A DNA stretch of 64,000 nt from Cupriavidus sp. EM10 (GCF_018729255.1 NZ_CP076061.1:124001-188000); one strand, 5' to 3'; numbered from the stretch's first letter, positions 48,647 to 58,464 are shown. Translations and numbers: made by a program. Notes: generated by a model not told the origin, from the sequence alone.

Positions 48647-48672
48647 AAGCCCCGGATTTTGGTCCGGGGCTT
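48647..48672. terminator. Bidirectional terminator
   Basis: Ten-base-pair stem AAGCCCCGGA/TCCGGGGCTT with a TTTTGG loop. T4 follows on the plus strand, and CGTTTTTGC on the minus strand. It lies 37 bases past the stop of the acyl-CoA dehydrogenase gene. Confidence 0.85.
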
Positions 48673-48709
48673 TTGTCTTGGTACGTCGGCAAATCGGCTC
48701 GATACGACC

Positions 48710-49882
48710 TTAATACGACTTCGGCAGCCCCAGCACGCGCTCCGCGATATGGCACATGATCAGCTGGGCGCTGACCGGGGCGATGCGCGGAATATAGGAT
48801 TCCCGCAGGTAGCGCTCCACGTGATACTCGCGCGCATAGCCCATCCCGCCCAGCGTCAGCACGGCCGTCTGGCAGGCCTGGTGCGCCGCTTCGGCCGCCA
48901 GGTACTTGGCCGCGTTGGCCTCGGCACCGCATGGCTTGCCGTTGTCATAGAGCCAGGCCGCCTTCCACACCATCATGTCGGCCGCCTCCAGCGCCATCCA
49001 CGCCTGCGCCAGCGGATGCTGGATGCCCTGGTTCTGGCCGATGGGCCGGCCGAACACGGTCCGCTCCTTCGCATAGCGCGTGGCGGCCTCCAGCGCAGCG
49101 CGGCCCAGGCCCACGGCTTCCGCCGCGATCAGGATGCGCTCGGGGTTCAGCCCGTGCAGGATGTACTCGAATCCCCGGCCCTCCTCGCCAATCCGATCCC
49201 CGGCCGGCACCATCAGGCCGTCGATGAACAGCATGTTCGAATCCACCGCGCCGCGCCCCATCTTGTCGATCTCGCGCACTTCGATATGGTTGCGGTCCAG
49301 CGTGGTGTAGAACAGGCTCAGACCCTGGGTGGGCTTGGCCACGGCCTCCAGCGGCGTGGTGCGGGCCAGCAGCAGCATGCGCGTGGCCACCTGGGCCGTG
49401 GAAATCCAGATCTTGCGGCCGTCCACGCGATAGGCGGTGCCGTCGGCGGTGCGCACGGCCTGCGTCTTCAGGTGAGTGGTGTCCAGCCCGGCATCGGGCT
49501 CGGTCACGGCAAAGCAGGCCTTGTCGCGGCCTTCGATCAGCGGCGGCAGCGCGGCCGCCTGCTGGGCGTCGGTGCCAAACACCACCACCGGGTTCAGGCC
49601 GAACACGTTCATGTGGATGGCCGACGCACCCGAGAATCCCGCCCCGGACGCCGACACCGTCTGCATGATCAGCGCCGCCTCTGTAATGCCCAGCCCCGCC
49701 CCGCCAAAGCGCTCCGGCATGGCGATGCCCAGCCAGCCGGCCCCCGCCATGGCCTGGTGGAACGCCTCCGGAAAGCGATGTTCGCGGTCCAACCCGGCCC
49801 AGTACTCGGGGCCGAAGTCGCTGCACAGCTGCGTGACAGCGTCGACGATGGCGTTCTGCTCGGGTGTCCTTTCGAAATTCAT
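48710..49882 (-). CDS. Acyl-CoA dehydrogenase
   Basis: 390-aa flavoprotein of the acyl-CoA dehydrogenase family. It forms a C2-C3 double bond in an acyl-CoA and passes electrons to ETF. FAD/substrate loop FAVTEPDAGLDTTHLKT is typical, as are GRKIWISTAQVA and the C-terminal LTLGGMGYAREYHVERYLRE. The substrate is unknown. It is the last gene of a group with cupin and Bug receptor, 10 bp after the Bug gene. With the carboxylase and CoA-transferase upstream it suggests breakdown of an unusual carboxylic acid. Confidence 0.9.
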   Translation of the reverse strand: MNFERTPEQNAIVDAVTQLCSDFGPEYWAGLDREHRFPEAFHQAMAGAGWLGIAMPERFGGAGLGITEAALIMQTVSASGAGFSGASAIHMNVFGLNPVVVFGTDAQQAAALPPLIEGRDKACFAVTEPDAGLDTTHLKTQAVRTADGTAYRVDGRKIWISTAQVATRMLLLARTTPLEAVAKPTQGLSLFYTTLDRNHIEVREIDKMGRGAVDSNMLFIDGLMVPAGDRIGEEGRGFEYILHGLNPERILIAAEAVGLGRAALEAATRYAKERTVFGRPIGQNQGIQHPLAQAWMALEAADMMVWKAAWLYDNGKPCGAEANAAKYLAAEAAHQACQTAVLTLGGMGYAREYHVERYLRESYIPRIAPVSAQLIMCHIAERVLGLPKSY

Positions 49883-49892
49883 CCGGTGCTCC

Positions 49893-50876
49893 TTATTCCG
49901 GCTGGATGCCCGCGTCCTTCACGAGCTTGTTCCACTTCACCAGTTCGCTGCCGACAAAGGCCGTGAACTGCTGCGGGGTCTGGCCGAAGGCCTCGAAGCC
50001 CAGCGCCTCGAACTTTGGCGCCACCTCCTTGCTGGACGCGATCTTCGACAATTCGCGGTTCAGCCGCTCCACAATCGGCTGCGGCGTCTTGGCCGGGGCG
50101 AACACCCCGTTCCAGGAGGTAATGTCGAAGCCCTTCAGCTCGGGCGTGTCGGCAATCGGCGGCAGGTCGGGCAGCAGGCGGCTGCGCTGCGCGGTGGTCA
50201 CCGCCAGCGCACGCATCTTGCCGGCCTTGACGTTGGCGATGCCTGCAGCCACGTCGACGAACATCATTGGCACCTGCCCGGCGATGACGTCGGTCATGGC
50301 CGGCGGCGTGCTCTTGTACGGCACGTGCAGCAGGTCGATATTGGCCATGCGGCCCAGCGTGGCGCCCGACACGATGCCGGTGCTGTTGCCGCTGGCGTAC
50401 GACATGCCCGGATGCGCCTTGGCATAGGCAATCAGCTCGCCCACCGTCTTCACCGGCAGCTTCGGATTGATCACCAGCATGAACGGCAGGTTGCCCATGC
50501 GCGCGACCGGCGTGAAATCCTTGATCGGGTCGTAGGGCAGCTTCTTCATCAGCGACGGATTGGCCGAATGCGTGGTGTTCGTCGTCATGAACAGCGTGTA
50601 GCCATCGGGCGCGGCCTGCGCCACCAGTTCGGCGGCAATCGCACCGTTGGCCCCGGGGCGGTTGTCGACCACCACGTTCTGGCCCAGCGCATCGCCCAGT
50701 TCCTTGGCCGTGATGCGCGCCACGGCGTCGGTGCCGCTGCCCGCCGCGAACGGCACCACCAGCCGGATCGGGCGGCTCGGATAACTGTCTGCGGCCTGCG
50801 CGGCCAGCGGCACAGCCGCCATGGGTAGCGCCAGCAAGGCGGCGGCAAGCGTGCGCCGCACGCGGAAATTCGGCAT
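49893..50876 (-). CDS. Bug-family tripartite tricarboxylate receptor (first copy)
   Basis: 327-aa periplasmic receptor. Signal peptide ends AQA|ADSYPS. The family signature YPSRPIRLVVPFAAGSGTD, VVVDNRPGANGAIAAELVA and DGYTLFMTTN is intact. Bug proteins bind carboxylates, often aromatic or dicarboxylic, but transporter subunits (TctA/TctB) are absent here, as is common in Burkholderiales. The ligand cannot be told. It lies between the cupin gene and acyl-CoA dehydrogenase. Confidence 0.9.
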   Translation of the reverse strand: MPNFRVRRTLAAALLALPMAAVPLAAQAADSYPSRPIRLVVPFAAGSGTDAVARITAKELGDALGQNVVVDNRPGANGAIAAELVAQAAPDGYTLFMTTNTTHSANPSLMKKLPYDPIKDFTPVARMGNLPFMLVINPKLPVKTVGELIAYAKAHPGMSYASGNSTGIVSGATLGRMANIDLLHVPYKSTPPAMTDVIAGQVPMMFVDVAAGIANVKAGKMRALAVTTAQRSRLLPDLPPIADTPELKGFDITSWNGVFAPAKTPQPIVERLNRELSKIASSKEVAPKFEALGFEAFGQTPQQFTAFVGSELVKWNKLVKDAGIQPE

Positions 50877-50929
50877 GGTGATCTCCTCCAGGGGTTTGGG
50901 CCGCTGCTGCGCCCTATTGAATAGGGTGC

Positions 50930-51340
50930 TCAGGCCGGACGAATCACGCGGTCGGCCGATTCCTCGTACGGCGGCGCGTAAATCACCAGCAGCTTTACGG
51001 GCTCGTCGCTGATCACCGTGAACACATGCATGGCGTCGGCCGGAAAAAAGCAGCAGTCGCCCGGCCCAAGCTCGCGCGCCTGGCCGTTGACCTCGGCCCG
51101 CGCGCGCCCTTCCAGCACATAGCAGACCTGCTCGATGCCCGGATGCGCGTGCGGCAACGCGCCCTTGCCGCGCTCGATGGTGCCGTGGACCACTTCGAGC
51201 TGGGTAGCGCCGACGTTCTCGCGGCCGATGATGCGGCGGTTCAGTGTGCCGACATGATTGGCCGGGTGATAGCCGGCCACCTCTTCGGTACGGACGAAAT
51301 AGGTGGGAGCCGCCTGCTTGGCGGCCGAAGATGCGGTCAT
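50930..51340 (-). CDS. Cupin-domain protein
   Basis: 136-aa single-domain cupin. Metal-binding motifs: GALPHAHPGIEQVCYVLEG (first) and GDCCFFPADAMHVFTVIS (second), with H...H...E...H likely to hold a metal ion. It may be a small dioxygenase, isomerase or a binding protein; the sequence does not decide. It is the first gene after a promoter-like region at 51399-51445 and is followed by the Bug gene. Confidence 0.85.
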   Translation of the reverse strand: MTASSAAKQAAPTYFVRTEEVAGYHPANHVGTLNRRIIGRENVGATQLEVVHGTIERGKGALPHAHPGIEQVCYVLEGRARAEVNGQARELGPGDCCFFPADAMHVFTVISDEPVKLLVIYAPPYEESADRVIRPA

Positions 51341-51398
51341 GGGTGGGCTGTCTCCAACATCGGGCGCCGTTTTGAAGGATCGGCTGATCGGCGCCTTG

Positions 51399-51445
51399 TT
51401 TTCATGTTTGTGAAACAGATTTTATGCTCATGAAAATGGAGTCAA
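51399..51445 (-). promoter_or_regulatory. Promoter with overlapping palindromic operator before the cupin gene
   Basis: Minus strand: TTGACT (51440-51445), 15-bp spacer, TAAAAT (51419-51424). An inverted repeat TTTTCATG ... CATGAAAA (51399-51406 with 51429-51436) and a nested TTTCA-N6-TGAAA (51400-51415) cover the -10 box and start site. The sequence is clearly AT-rich against its surroundings. The dyad resembles operators of IclR-type regulators. It would start the cupin, Bug and dehydrogenase transcript. Confidence 0.55.
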
Positions 51446-51516
51446 CTAGGGGTTGCTACCGATGGAGGGCAGCAAGGCAGCACGTGGCGGCGATGCCACG
51501 TGCGACAGGTCAGCGA

Positions 51517-52515
51517 TCAGTCCAGCGTGATGCCTTCGCGCTGGATCACGGCGTCCCAGCTGACTTCCTCCTTCTCCACCCGCTTTGCGAAGTTCTCGGG
51601 ATCCACCATCACCACGTCGCCCTGCTGCCCCAGTGCGGCCTTGGCCTTCTCGTCGTCCAGCACGCCGCGCGTGGCCGCATGCAGCTTCTGGACGATGGGC
51701 TGCGGCGTGCCGGCCGGCGCCAGCAGGCCGATCCAGAACGTGGAGTTGAACGGCTTCAGGCCCGCTTCCTCCACCGTGGGGATGTCGGGCAACTGCGTCA
51801 TGCGCCGCGACGAGCTGACAGCGATGGGCTTGAGCTTGCCGGCCTTGATCTGCGGCAACGCCGTCCAGGTGTCGAACGCGGTATCGAGTTCGCCGCTGAT
51901 CACCGCCATTTCCGCCTGGGCGGCCGACTTGTACGGCACGTGCGTGGTAGAAATCTTCGCGCGGTTGTTCAGCATCGCAAAGCTCAGGTGGGCGATGTTG
52001 CCGGGGCCGGCCGAGCCGTAGCTGATCTTGCCGGGATGTTGCGACGCGTAGCGGACCAGATCGGGCACCGTGGCCACCGCGTTCTTCTGCGACCACTCCG
52101 GGTTGGTCACCAGGATGAACGGCGCCTCCAGTACCAGCGTCACCGGCGCCAGGTCGCGCGCCTTGTAGCTGGCCTTCTTGTAGATGTGCGGGTTGATGGT
52201 GACGCTGCTGGAATTGGTGACCACCAGCGTGTAGCCGTCCGGGGCGGCGCGCACGGCCTCGCCCACGCCGATCAGGCCGTTGGCGCCGGCCTTGTTCTCC
52301 ACCACCACGGGCTGGCCCAGCGACCTGGTCAACCGCTCCGACAGCACGCGCGCCACGGTATCGGTAAACGATCCGGCCGGGAACGGCACGATCATGCGGA
52401 TCGGCTTGTTCGGCCAGTTTCCGGTGGACTGGGCGGCTGCGATGCCCGGCAGGCCGATTGTCAGCAGGCATCCCATGGCCATGGCAGCGGCCAGCGTCAT
52501 TTCGCGTCGTTTCAT
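51517..52515 (-). CDS. Bug-family tripartite tricarboxylate receptor (second copy)
   Basis: 332-aa periplasmic receptor of the same family as the one at 49893 but clearly divergent. Signal ends AAA|QSTGNWP. The family signature WPNKPIRMIVPFPAGSFTD, VVVENKAGANGLIGVGEAV and DGYTLVVTNSSS is intact. Probably co-transcribed with the CoA-transferase and carboxylase (55-bp gap). Two different receptors in one cluster suggest two related ligands or different affinity. Confidence 0.9.
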   Translation of the reverse strand: MKRREMTLAAAMAMGCLLTIGLPGIAAAQSTGNWPNKPIRMIVPFPAGSFTDTVARVLSERLTRSLGQPVVVENKAGANGLIGVGEAVRAAPDGYTLVVTNSSSVTINPHIYKKASYKARDLAPVTLVLEAPFILVTNPEWSQKNAVATVPDLVRYASQHPGKISYGSAGPGNIAHLSFAMLNNRAKISTTHVPYKSAAQAEMAVISGELDTAFDTWTALPQIKAGKLKPIAVSSSRRMTQLPDIPTVEEAGLKPFNSTFWIGLLAPAGTPQPIVQKLHAATRGVLDDEKAKAALGQQGDVVMVDPENFAKRVEKEEVSWDAVIQREGITLD

Positions 52516-52570
52516 GTGGTCTCCTTATCGTTTTATCTTGAATTCAGGCGTCTCATGTCCTGTCAAGGGA

Positions 52571-55036
52571 CTAGGCCGATGTCCCGGCGCCCTTGCGCCG
52601 GGCGGTCTGGCCCGTGATGCCCCGACGCTCCAGCGCCGCGCGCTGTTCGGCGCCGAGTCCCAGCACGCTGGCCAGTACCTGGTCGGTGTGCTGGCCCAGC
52701 GTCGGCGAAACATGGCGGATCGGCGCCGGCCCGTCGGCACCACGGAACCAACTGGTGCTGGCGGGATATCGCCCAACGTAGGGACGCTCCACCTCGCACC
52801 AGAACCCGCGCGCATGCAGATGGCGATCCTGCAGCACCTGCCACATCGGCTTGACCGCGCCGGCCGCGATACCGGCCTGCTGAAGCTGGTGCATGGCGTC
52901 GTCGGGCTCGCGTGCCGCGCACCAGGCGGCAATGGCGGCGTCGATGCGGTCATGCCGGGCGCGGCGGCCCGTGGCATCGGCCAGCGCCGTATCGGCGGCC
53001 AGATCGGGGCGTCCGATCAGGCGGCCTAGCGCGGGCCACTGGGCGTCATCGGTCAGGCTCAGGACGATCCAGCCATCGTCGCCGGCGCAGCGGTAGCAGC
53101 CATGCGGCACGGCCATCGGATGCCGATTGCCCTGGCGCGGCGCCACCTGTCCCGATACCGACTGCTCGATCATGAATGGCGCGGTGAGGGCCAGCATGGC
53201 CTCCACCTGCGACAGGTTCAGATGCCGCCCCTTGCCCGTAGCCTGCTGGGCGAACAAGGCAACGAGCATCGCTGCCCCGGCATTGAGGCCGCCAATCGGA
53301 TCGCCATAGGCATACGACGTCATGGCGGGCGGCCCGGCTGGATCGCCCGTGTAGCAGGGCAGCCCGCTGGCCTGTTCCAGCGTGCCGCCATAGGCGCGCG
53401 TGTTGCTCCAGGCGTTGCCCAGGCCAAAGGCCGGCATCGACACCATCGCCAGCCGCCCATTGCGGGCGCGCAGCGTGTCGTAGGTCAGGCCCAGCTTGGG
53501 CAGCACCTCGGCCGAGTAGTTTTCGATGACCGCGTCGGCGTTGGCCACCAGGTCCAGCAGCAGCGCCTTGCCCTCGGGCTGCGTCAGGTCCAGCGTGATG
53601 CCGAGCTTGTTGCGGTTCATCATGTTGAAGTTCGAATTCTTCTCGTACAGCCGGTCCCGATAGAACTCGTCGGTGAAATTCGCGCCGCGCCACCAGTCCG
53701 GGTAGCCCGTGCTTTCCACCTTGATGACCTCGGCCCCCAGGTCGGCCAGCGTCCGCGTGGCCAGCGGACCCGCCCAGCCCATCGTCAGGTCGACCACGCG
53801 GACGCCCTCCAGCGGCAGGCGCGTGGCCGGAGCCGGCGCCAGACGGTGGCGAGGATGATGGTCCAGGCCCGCATCGCGGTAGAACGCCGTATCGGCACCC
53901 AGCCCCGGCGCCCGGCCGCCGGCCAGCGGCCCGGCATCGTCGAGCCGCAGCGGCACCACGGGGCCTTCGAATGTCACGCCGCCCAGTTCCACTGGCACGA
54001 ATGCGCCGCGCTGGCGATGCACGGCCTGCTCCAGCAGCGTGGCCATGCCGGGCACCACCACGGCCGGATGCTTCTTGTCGCCCAGCAGCGCAAACCACTG
54101 TTCGGCCGTGCGCTTCAGCAGCGCCGGCTTCAGGAAGGCGTCGATCTCGTCGGCCACCAGCATCCGTTCGGGACCGCTGGCAAAGCGCGGATCGCTGCCC
54201 AGTTCGGGGCGCCCGATCGCCTCGCACAGCGCCTTCCACTGCGGCAGCGTATGCGTGAAGATGCCGATCCAGCCGTCAGCCGTCTCGTAGATGCCGCCCG
54301 GATGCGTACCGCAAAACCGGTTCACGCCCATGCGCCGGAGCGGGTGGCGGTTGTCCTGCACCATGCCCGCTTCCATCTCCACCACGCTGAAGATGCATTC
54401 ATGCGTGCTCAGCACGTAGCGCCGGCTGCCCTGCGCGGCGCCCATCAGCCCCGCCACGGCGGCCGAGAACGCGCTCAGGCCCACCACGATGCCGGTCTGC
54501 ACGTCGTGCGGCATATGCGGCGGCCCCTCCACCGGTCCGCTGCCATGCACGGCGCCGGCCAGCCCCCGGCACACCGCCTCGGTGCCCGCGAACTCGCTGT
54601 AGGGGCCGCTATCGCCAAACCATGTCAGCGCGATGTCGATGGGCACATGGCCGCCAGAATCGCTTACGTCCTGCCAGACTGGCCGCTGCAGCACGGCAAT
54701 ACCCTCGGCCAGCGCGCGGGCGTCGAGCACCACATCACACGTGCGCGCCAACTGCGCCAGCCACACCTCGTCGTCCGGGCCGCCTTCGGCCACGACGCTG
54801 CGCTTGTTGGTATTGAGCCAGCCGAAGAGCGCGCTTTCCGGCTGGCTGCCGGGCAAATCCACCAGCGGTGGCATCCGCCGCCAGGCGTCGCCGGCCGCGC
54901 GTTCGACCTTGATGACCTCGGCGCCAAAATCGGCAAACAGCTTGCCCGCGTAGGCCAGCGCCGGGCCGGTGCCGATTTCCAGCACGCGCAATCCCCCCAG
55001 CGCCAGTTGCGCCGGATCTGGACCATTCCTGGTCAT
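52571..55036 (-). CDS. Tandem CaiB/BaiF family CoA-transferase
   Basis: 821-aa protein with two class III CoA-transferase domains in tandem, each about 400 residues; usual members have one. The first begins LGGLRVLEIGTGPALAYAGK and contains LFADFGAEVIKVER. The second begins near residue 420 with LEGVRVVDLTMGWAGPLATR and contains LADLGAEVIKVES. Enzymes of this family form interlocked dimers, so the fusion may mimic a dimer within one chain. It would activate a carboxylic acid to its CoA thioester using another acyl-CoA as donor. The start at 55036 has AGGAGG upstream. Confidence 0.88.
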   Translation of the reverse strand: MTRNGPDPAQLALGGLRVLEIGTGPALAYAGKLFADFGAEVIKVERAAGDAWRRMPPLVDLPGSQPESALFGWLNTNKRSVVAEGGPDDEVWLAQLARTCDVVLDARALAEGIAVLQRPVWQDVSDSGGHVPIDIALTWFGDSGPYSEFAGTEAVCRGLAGAVHGSGPVEGPPHMPHDVQTGIVVGLSAFSAAVAGLMGAAQGSRRYVLSTHECIFSVVEMEAGMVQDNRHPLRRMGVNRFCGTHPGGIYETADGWIGIFTHTLPQWKALCEAIGRPELGSDPRFASGPERMLVADEIDAFLKPALLKRTAEQWFALLGDKKHPAVVVPGMATLLEQAVHRQRGAFVPVELGGVTFEGPVVPLRLDDAGPLAGGRAPGLGADTAFYRDAGLDHHPRHRLAPAPATRLPLEGVRVVDLTMGWAGPLATRTLADLGAEVIKVESTGYPDWWRGANFTDEFYRDRLYEKNSNFNMMNRNKLGITLDLTQPEGKALLLDLVANADAVIENYSAEVLPKLGLTYDTLRARNGRLAMVSMPAFGLGNAWSNTRAYGGTLEQASGLPCYTGDPAGPPAMTSYAYGDPIGGLNAGAAMLVALFAQQATGKGRHLNLSQVEAMLALTAPFMIEQSVSGQVAPRQGNRHPMAVPHGCYRCAGDDGWIVLSLTDDAQWPALGRLIGRPDLAADTALADATGRRARHDRIDAAIAAWCAAREPDDAMHQLQQAGIAAGAVKPMWQVLQDRHLHARGFWCEVERPYVGRYPASTSWFRGADGPAPIRHVSPTLGQHTDQVLASVLGLGAEQRAALERRGITGQTARRKGAGTSA

Positions 55037-55094
55037 GGAAGCCTCCTGGTTTCGTTGATACCGTGGGTCCGGGGTGCGGATATCCACCGGGCGC

Positions 55095-58000
55095 CTACCA
55101 TGCGTCCACAAAGCCGCGACGCTCGCGCCGGCCACGCAGTTCCGCCGACGCGATACCCTGAGCGATCCATTTGCGCGTCTCGGCCGGATCGATCACCGCA
55201 TCGATCTCCACCGCCGCCGCCGTGTTGATCGCGTGGCCGCGTTCGTACGACTGCGCCACCAGCCGGTCGAACAGCGCCTTGCGCTCCGGGCCATCGGGCA
55301 CCGCTTCAAGCTCCTTCTTGAAACCGAGCCGCACTGCGCCCTCCAGCCCCATCGGCCCGAATTCGCCGGTCGGCCACGAGATCGTGAAGCTGGCCGAACG
55401 GAAGCCGCCGCCCGCCATGGCCATCGCGCCCAGCCCATAGCCCTTGCGCAGCGTCACGGCCAGCAGCGCCACGCGCAGCTTGGCGGCCGTCAGGAACATG
55501 CGCGACACGTGGCGCACCTGCGCACGTGCCTCGACGTCCGGCCCTACCATGAACCCCGGGGTATCGATCAGCGAGACGATCGGCAGGCCGTGCGCATCGC
55601 ACAGCTGCATGAAGCGCGACGCCTTGTCGGCCGCGTCGGCGTCGATGGCGCCGCCCAGGTGATACGGGTTGTTGGCCATGATGCCGACCGGTTGCCCCTC
55701 CACGCGGGCCAGCGCCGTATGGATGCCGGCGCCAAAGCCGCCGCGCAGCATCAGCACGCTACCCACATCGGCAATGCCCTCGATGGCCTTGCGGGTGTCG
55801 TAGACGCGCAGCCGGTTCTCGGGCACCACATGGCGCAGCGCGGCAGGATCGGGCGCGCTCCAGTGCGCCACGCGGCCCTGGAACATCGACAGGTAGTGCT
55901 TGGCCGCGTGCGTGGCCTCGGCCTCGTTTTCCACCAGGATGTCGATGACTCCATTGGCGAACTGCACCGGCGCCGGGCCCACGTCCTCCGGACGGAAGAT
56001 GCCCAGCCCGCCCCCTTCGATCATGGCTGGCCCGGCCATGCCGATGTTCACGGACTTGTCGGCGATGATCACGTCGCAGCAGCCCACGAACGCCGCATTG
56101 CCCGCGAAGCAGCGGCCCGACACGATGCCCACCACCGGCACCTGCCCGCTCAGTTCGGCAAACGCGGCGAACGACGGCTGGTACAGGCCCGACACCGACG
56201 GAAAGTCCACGTCGCCGGGACGCCCGCCGCCACCTTCGCCAAACAGCACCAGCGGCAGTTCGTCGCGCAGCGCCACCTCCACGATGCGGTCGGTCTTGAT
56301 ATGGTTGCGCTTGCCCTGCGTGCCGGCCATCACGGTGGCGTCGTAGGCCATCACCGCACTGCGGGCGCGATCCTTGCCGACCAGCTCGGCATTGACGTTG
56401 CCGATGCCCGTGATCAGGCCGTCGGCCGGCGCATTGGCGATCAGGTCCTCTTTGGTGCGGCGGGTGGCCTGGGCGGCCATCGCCAGCGCGCCGTATTCGA
56501 CGAAGCTGTCGGCATCGCACAGGTCGGCAATATTCTCGCGGGCCGTGCGCTGTCCGCGCGATCGGCGCCGGGCCACGGCGTCGGGGCGCGCGTCGTCATA
56601 CAGATAGGCGTGCCGGTCCAGCACGCGCTGCAGGTCGGCGCGGATGGCGCTGGCGTCGTGCGCCTGGGCGGTGTCGGCCGCCACGCCGTCGGCGTCTACT
56701 TCCTCCAGCACGATAAGGATCTGGTTCTCGGCGGCCAGCGCGTTCTTTTCCAGGCGCAGGTCCACCACGCGGCCCGCGCATTCGGCCACGATGGCGTGCT
56801 CCATCTTCATGGCGTCGAGCACAGCCACGGTCTGGCCCGGCTTGACCAGCGCGTTCAGTTCCACCGCGATTTCCACCACGCGGCCCGTCAGCGGCGCGCG
56901 GATGGCGACCAGCCCTTCCTCGACCTGTTCCTCCGGGCCCGCCGCATGTGCAAGACCATGGACCGGCGGCCGTGCCGCGCCGCCGAGCAGCGCCTCCTGC
57001 GCGCGGCCGGCGTCGGCAATCGCCTCGGCCGCAGCGGCGAGTTCCGGCAGGATCGCCTCGAAATGGCGCGTATGGACGGCCTGCGTCCGGAATTCGTCGC
57101 GCTGCACCAGCGCGCGCAGCAGGTTCAGGTTGGTGGGCACGCCGCCGATGCGGAATTCAGCCAGCGCACGTTGCAGACGGCGCAGCACCGCCCCGAAGTC
57201 CGACGTGCCGCTGCTGACGATCAACTTGGCCAGCAGCGTGTCGAAGTTCGGCGACGGCTCGTAGCCGGTATAGGCGTGGGTATCGACGCGGACATCGGGC
57301 CCGGTCGGCGGATCGAATCGCTCCAGCCGGCCATGCGCCGGACGGGCCAGCCCGTTGGCGTCGGTCATTTCGGCATTGACGCGAACCTGGATGGCAAAGC
57401 CGCGCGGCTGCGGCGGCGCGGCCGGGTCCAGCCCAAGTTCAGCCAGCGTACGCCCCGCGGCCAGCCCGATTTGCAGCGCCACCAGGTCCACGCCCGTGAC
57501 CTGCTCGGTGATCGTATGCTCGACCTGCAGGCGCGGATTGGCTTCGATAAAGACAAAATCCTTCTGCTCGCCGGCCTCGTTTTCCTCGACCAGGAATTCG
57601 AACGTACCCAGGCTGGCGTAGCCCACGCGGCGCGCCAGACGCAGCGCGGCCTTGATGATGGCGTCGCGCAGCTGCGGCTTCAGCACGGGGCTCGGGGCGA
57701 TTTCCACCAGCTTCTGGAAGCGCCGCTGCAGTGTGCAGTCGCGCTCGCCCAGCGCCACCACATTCACGCCGTCGCCGGCGATCTGCACCTCGATATGGCG
57801 CGCCCGCGCCACCAGCCGCTCTGCGTACAGCGCGTCGATGCCGAACGCCGACGCCGCCTCGGAGCGGCAGCGCGCATAGGCTTCGGCCAGGTCTTCACGG
57901 CGGCGCACCACGCGCATGCCCCGGCCGCCCCCGCCGCCCACCGCCTTGATAACGACGCCGGCCGCGCCCTGTGCATCGAAGAAGGCCGTGATGTCGTCCA

Positions 58001-58412
58001 GGGACGCGCCGCCGTGCGTGGCTGGCATTACCGGCACATCGCTCTGTACCGCCAGTTCCAGCGCGCGGCCCTTGTCGCCGAAGATCGCCAGATGCTCGAC
58101 CGCCGGGCCGATGAACCGGATGCCGGCGGCCTCGCACGCCTGCGCGAAGTCGGCCCGCTCGCTCAGGAAGCCGTAGCCCGGATGCACGGCATCGCAGCCG
58201 GTGGACTTGGCGGCGGCAATGATGCCGGCGATGTCGATATAGGCGGCCGGGCCGGCGCCATCCAGCGCTACAGCCTCGTCGGCCAGCACGCGATGCAGCG
58301 CGCTGACGTCGTCCTGCGAATAGACCGCCACGGTGCCAATTTCCAGATCCCGCGCGGCCCGCACGATACGCAGGGCAATCTCCCCACGGTTCGCAATCAG
58401 CAGCTTCTTCAA
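55095..58412 (-). CDS. Single-chain acyl-CoA carboxylase (biotin carboxylase, BCCP and carboxyltransferase)
   Basis: 1105-aa biotin enzyme. The biotin carboxylase domain (1-450) has LLIANRGEIALRIVRAA, the ATP-grasp VGGGGGRGMRVV and FIEANPRLQVEHTITE. BCCP (503-570) has the biotin lysine K536 in LDAMKMEHA. The carboxyltransferase part (590-1105) has both N and C halves, including GFMVGPDVEARAQ. The all-in-one order resembles the single-chain long-chain acyl-CoA carboxylases known from Mycobacterium and Rhodopseudomonas. The TTG at 58412 is the start because AGGAGAG lies before it and the fold begins there; an in-frame start at 58481 adds unrelated residues. It lies between the CoA-transferase and a second carboxyltransferase. 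Confidence 0.88.
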   Translation of the reverse strand: MKKLLIANRGEIALRIVRAARDLEIGTVAVYSQDDVSALHRVLADEAVALDGAGPAAYIDIAGIIAAAKSTGCDAVHPGYGFLSERADFAQACEAAGIRFIGPAVEHLAIFGDKGRALELAVQSDVPVMPATHGGASLDDITAFFDAQGAAGVVIKAVGGGGGRGMRVVRRREDLAEAYARCRSEAASAFGIDALYAERLVARARHIEVQIAGDGVNVVALGERDCTLQRRFQKLVEIAPSPVLKPQLRDAIIKAALRLARRVGYASLGTFEFLVEENEAGEQKDFVFIEANPRLQVEHTITEQVTGVDLVALQIGLAAGRTLAELGLDPAAPPQPRGFAIQVRVNAEMTDANGLARPAHGRLERFDPPTGPDVRVDTHAYTGYEPSPNFDTLLAKLIVSSGTSDFGAVLRRLQRALAEFRIGGVPTNLNLLRALVQRDEFRTQAVHTRHFEAILPELAAAAEAIADAGRAQEALLGGAARPPVHGLAHAAGPEEQVEEGLVAIRAPLTGRVVEIAVELNALVKPGQTVAVLDAMKMEHAIVAECAGRVVDLRLEKNALAAENQILIVLEEVDADGVAADTAQAHDASAIRADLQRVLDRHAYLYDDARPDAVARRRSRGQRTARENIADLCDADSFVEYGALAMAAQATRRTKEDLIANAPADGLITGIGNVNAELVGKDRARSAVMAYDATVMAGTQGKRNHIKTDRIVEVALRDELPLVLFGEGGGGRPGDVDFPSVSGLYQPSFAAFAELSGQVPVVGIVSGRCFAGNAAFVGCCDVIIADKSVNIGMAGPAMIEGGGLGIFRPEDVGPAPVQFANGVIDILVENEAEATHAAKHYLSMFQGRVAHWSAPDPAALRHVVPENRLRVYDTRKAIEGIADVGSVLMLRGGFGAGIHTALARVEGQPVGIMANNPYHLGGAIDADAADKASRFMQLCDAHGLPIVSLIDTPGFMVGPDVEARAQVRHVSRMFLTAAKLRVALLAVTLRKGYGLGAMAMAGGGFRSASFTISWPTGEFGPMGLEGAVRLGFKKELEAVPDGPERKALFDRLVAQSYERGHAINTAAAVEIDAVIDPAETRKWIAQGIASAELRGRRERRGFVDAW

Positions 58413-58464
58413 AGTCTCTCTCCTGTGATGTTCTTGTGTTGTGTCCGGATGGCGCCCGGCCGTC

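Noticed and set aside
53102..55228. Open frame of 708 codons on the plus strand opposite the tandem CoA-transferase
   Set aside because: Antisense shadow of a gene with clear family motifs; no signal, no start site, no domain.
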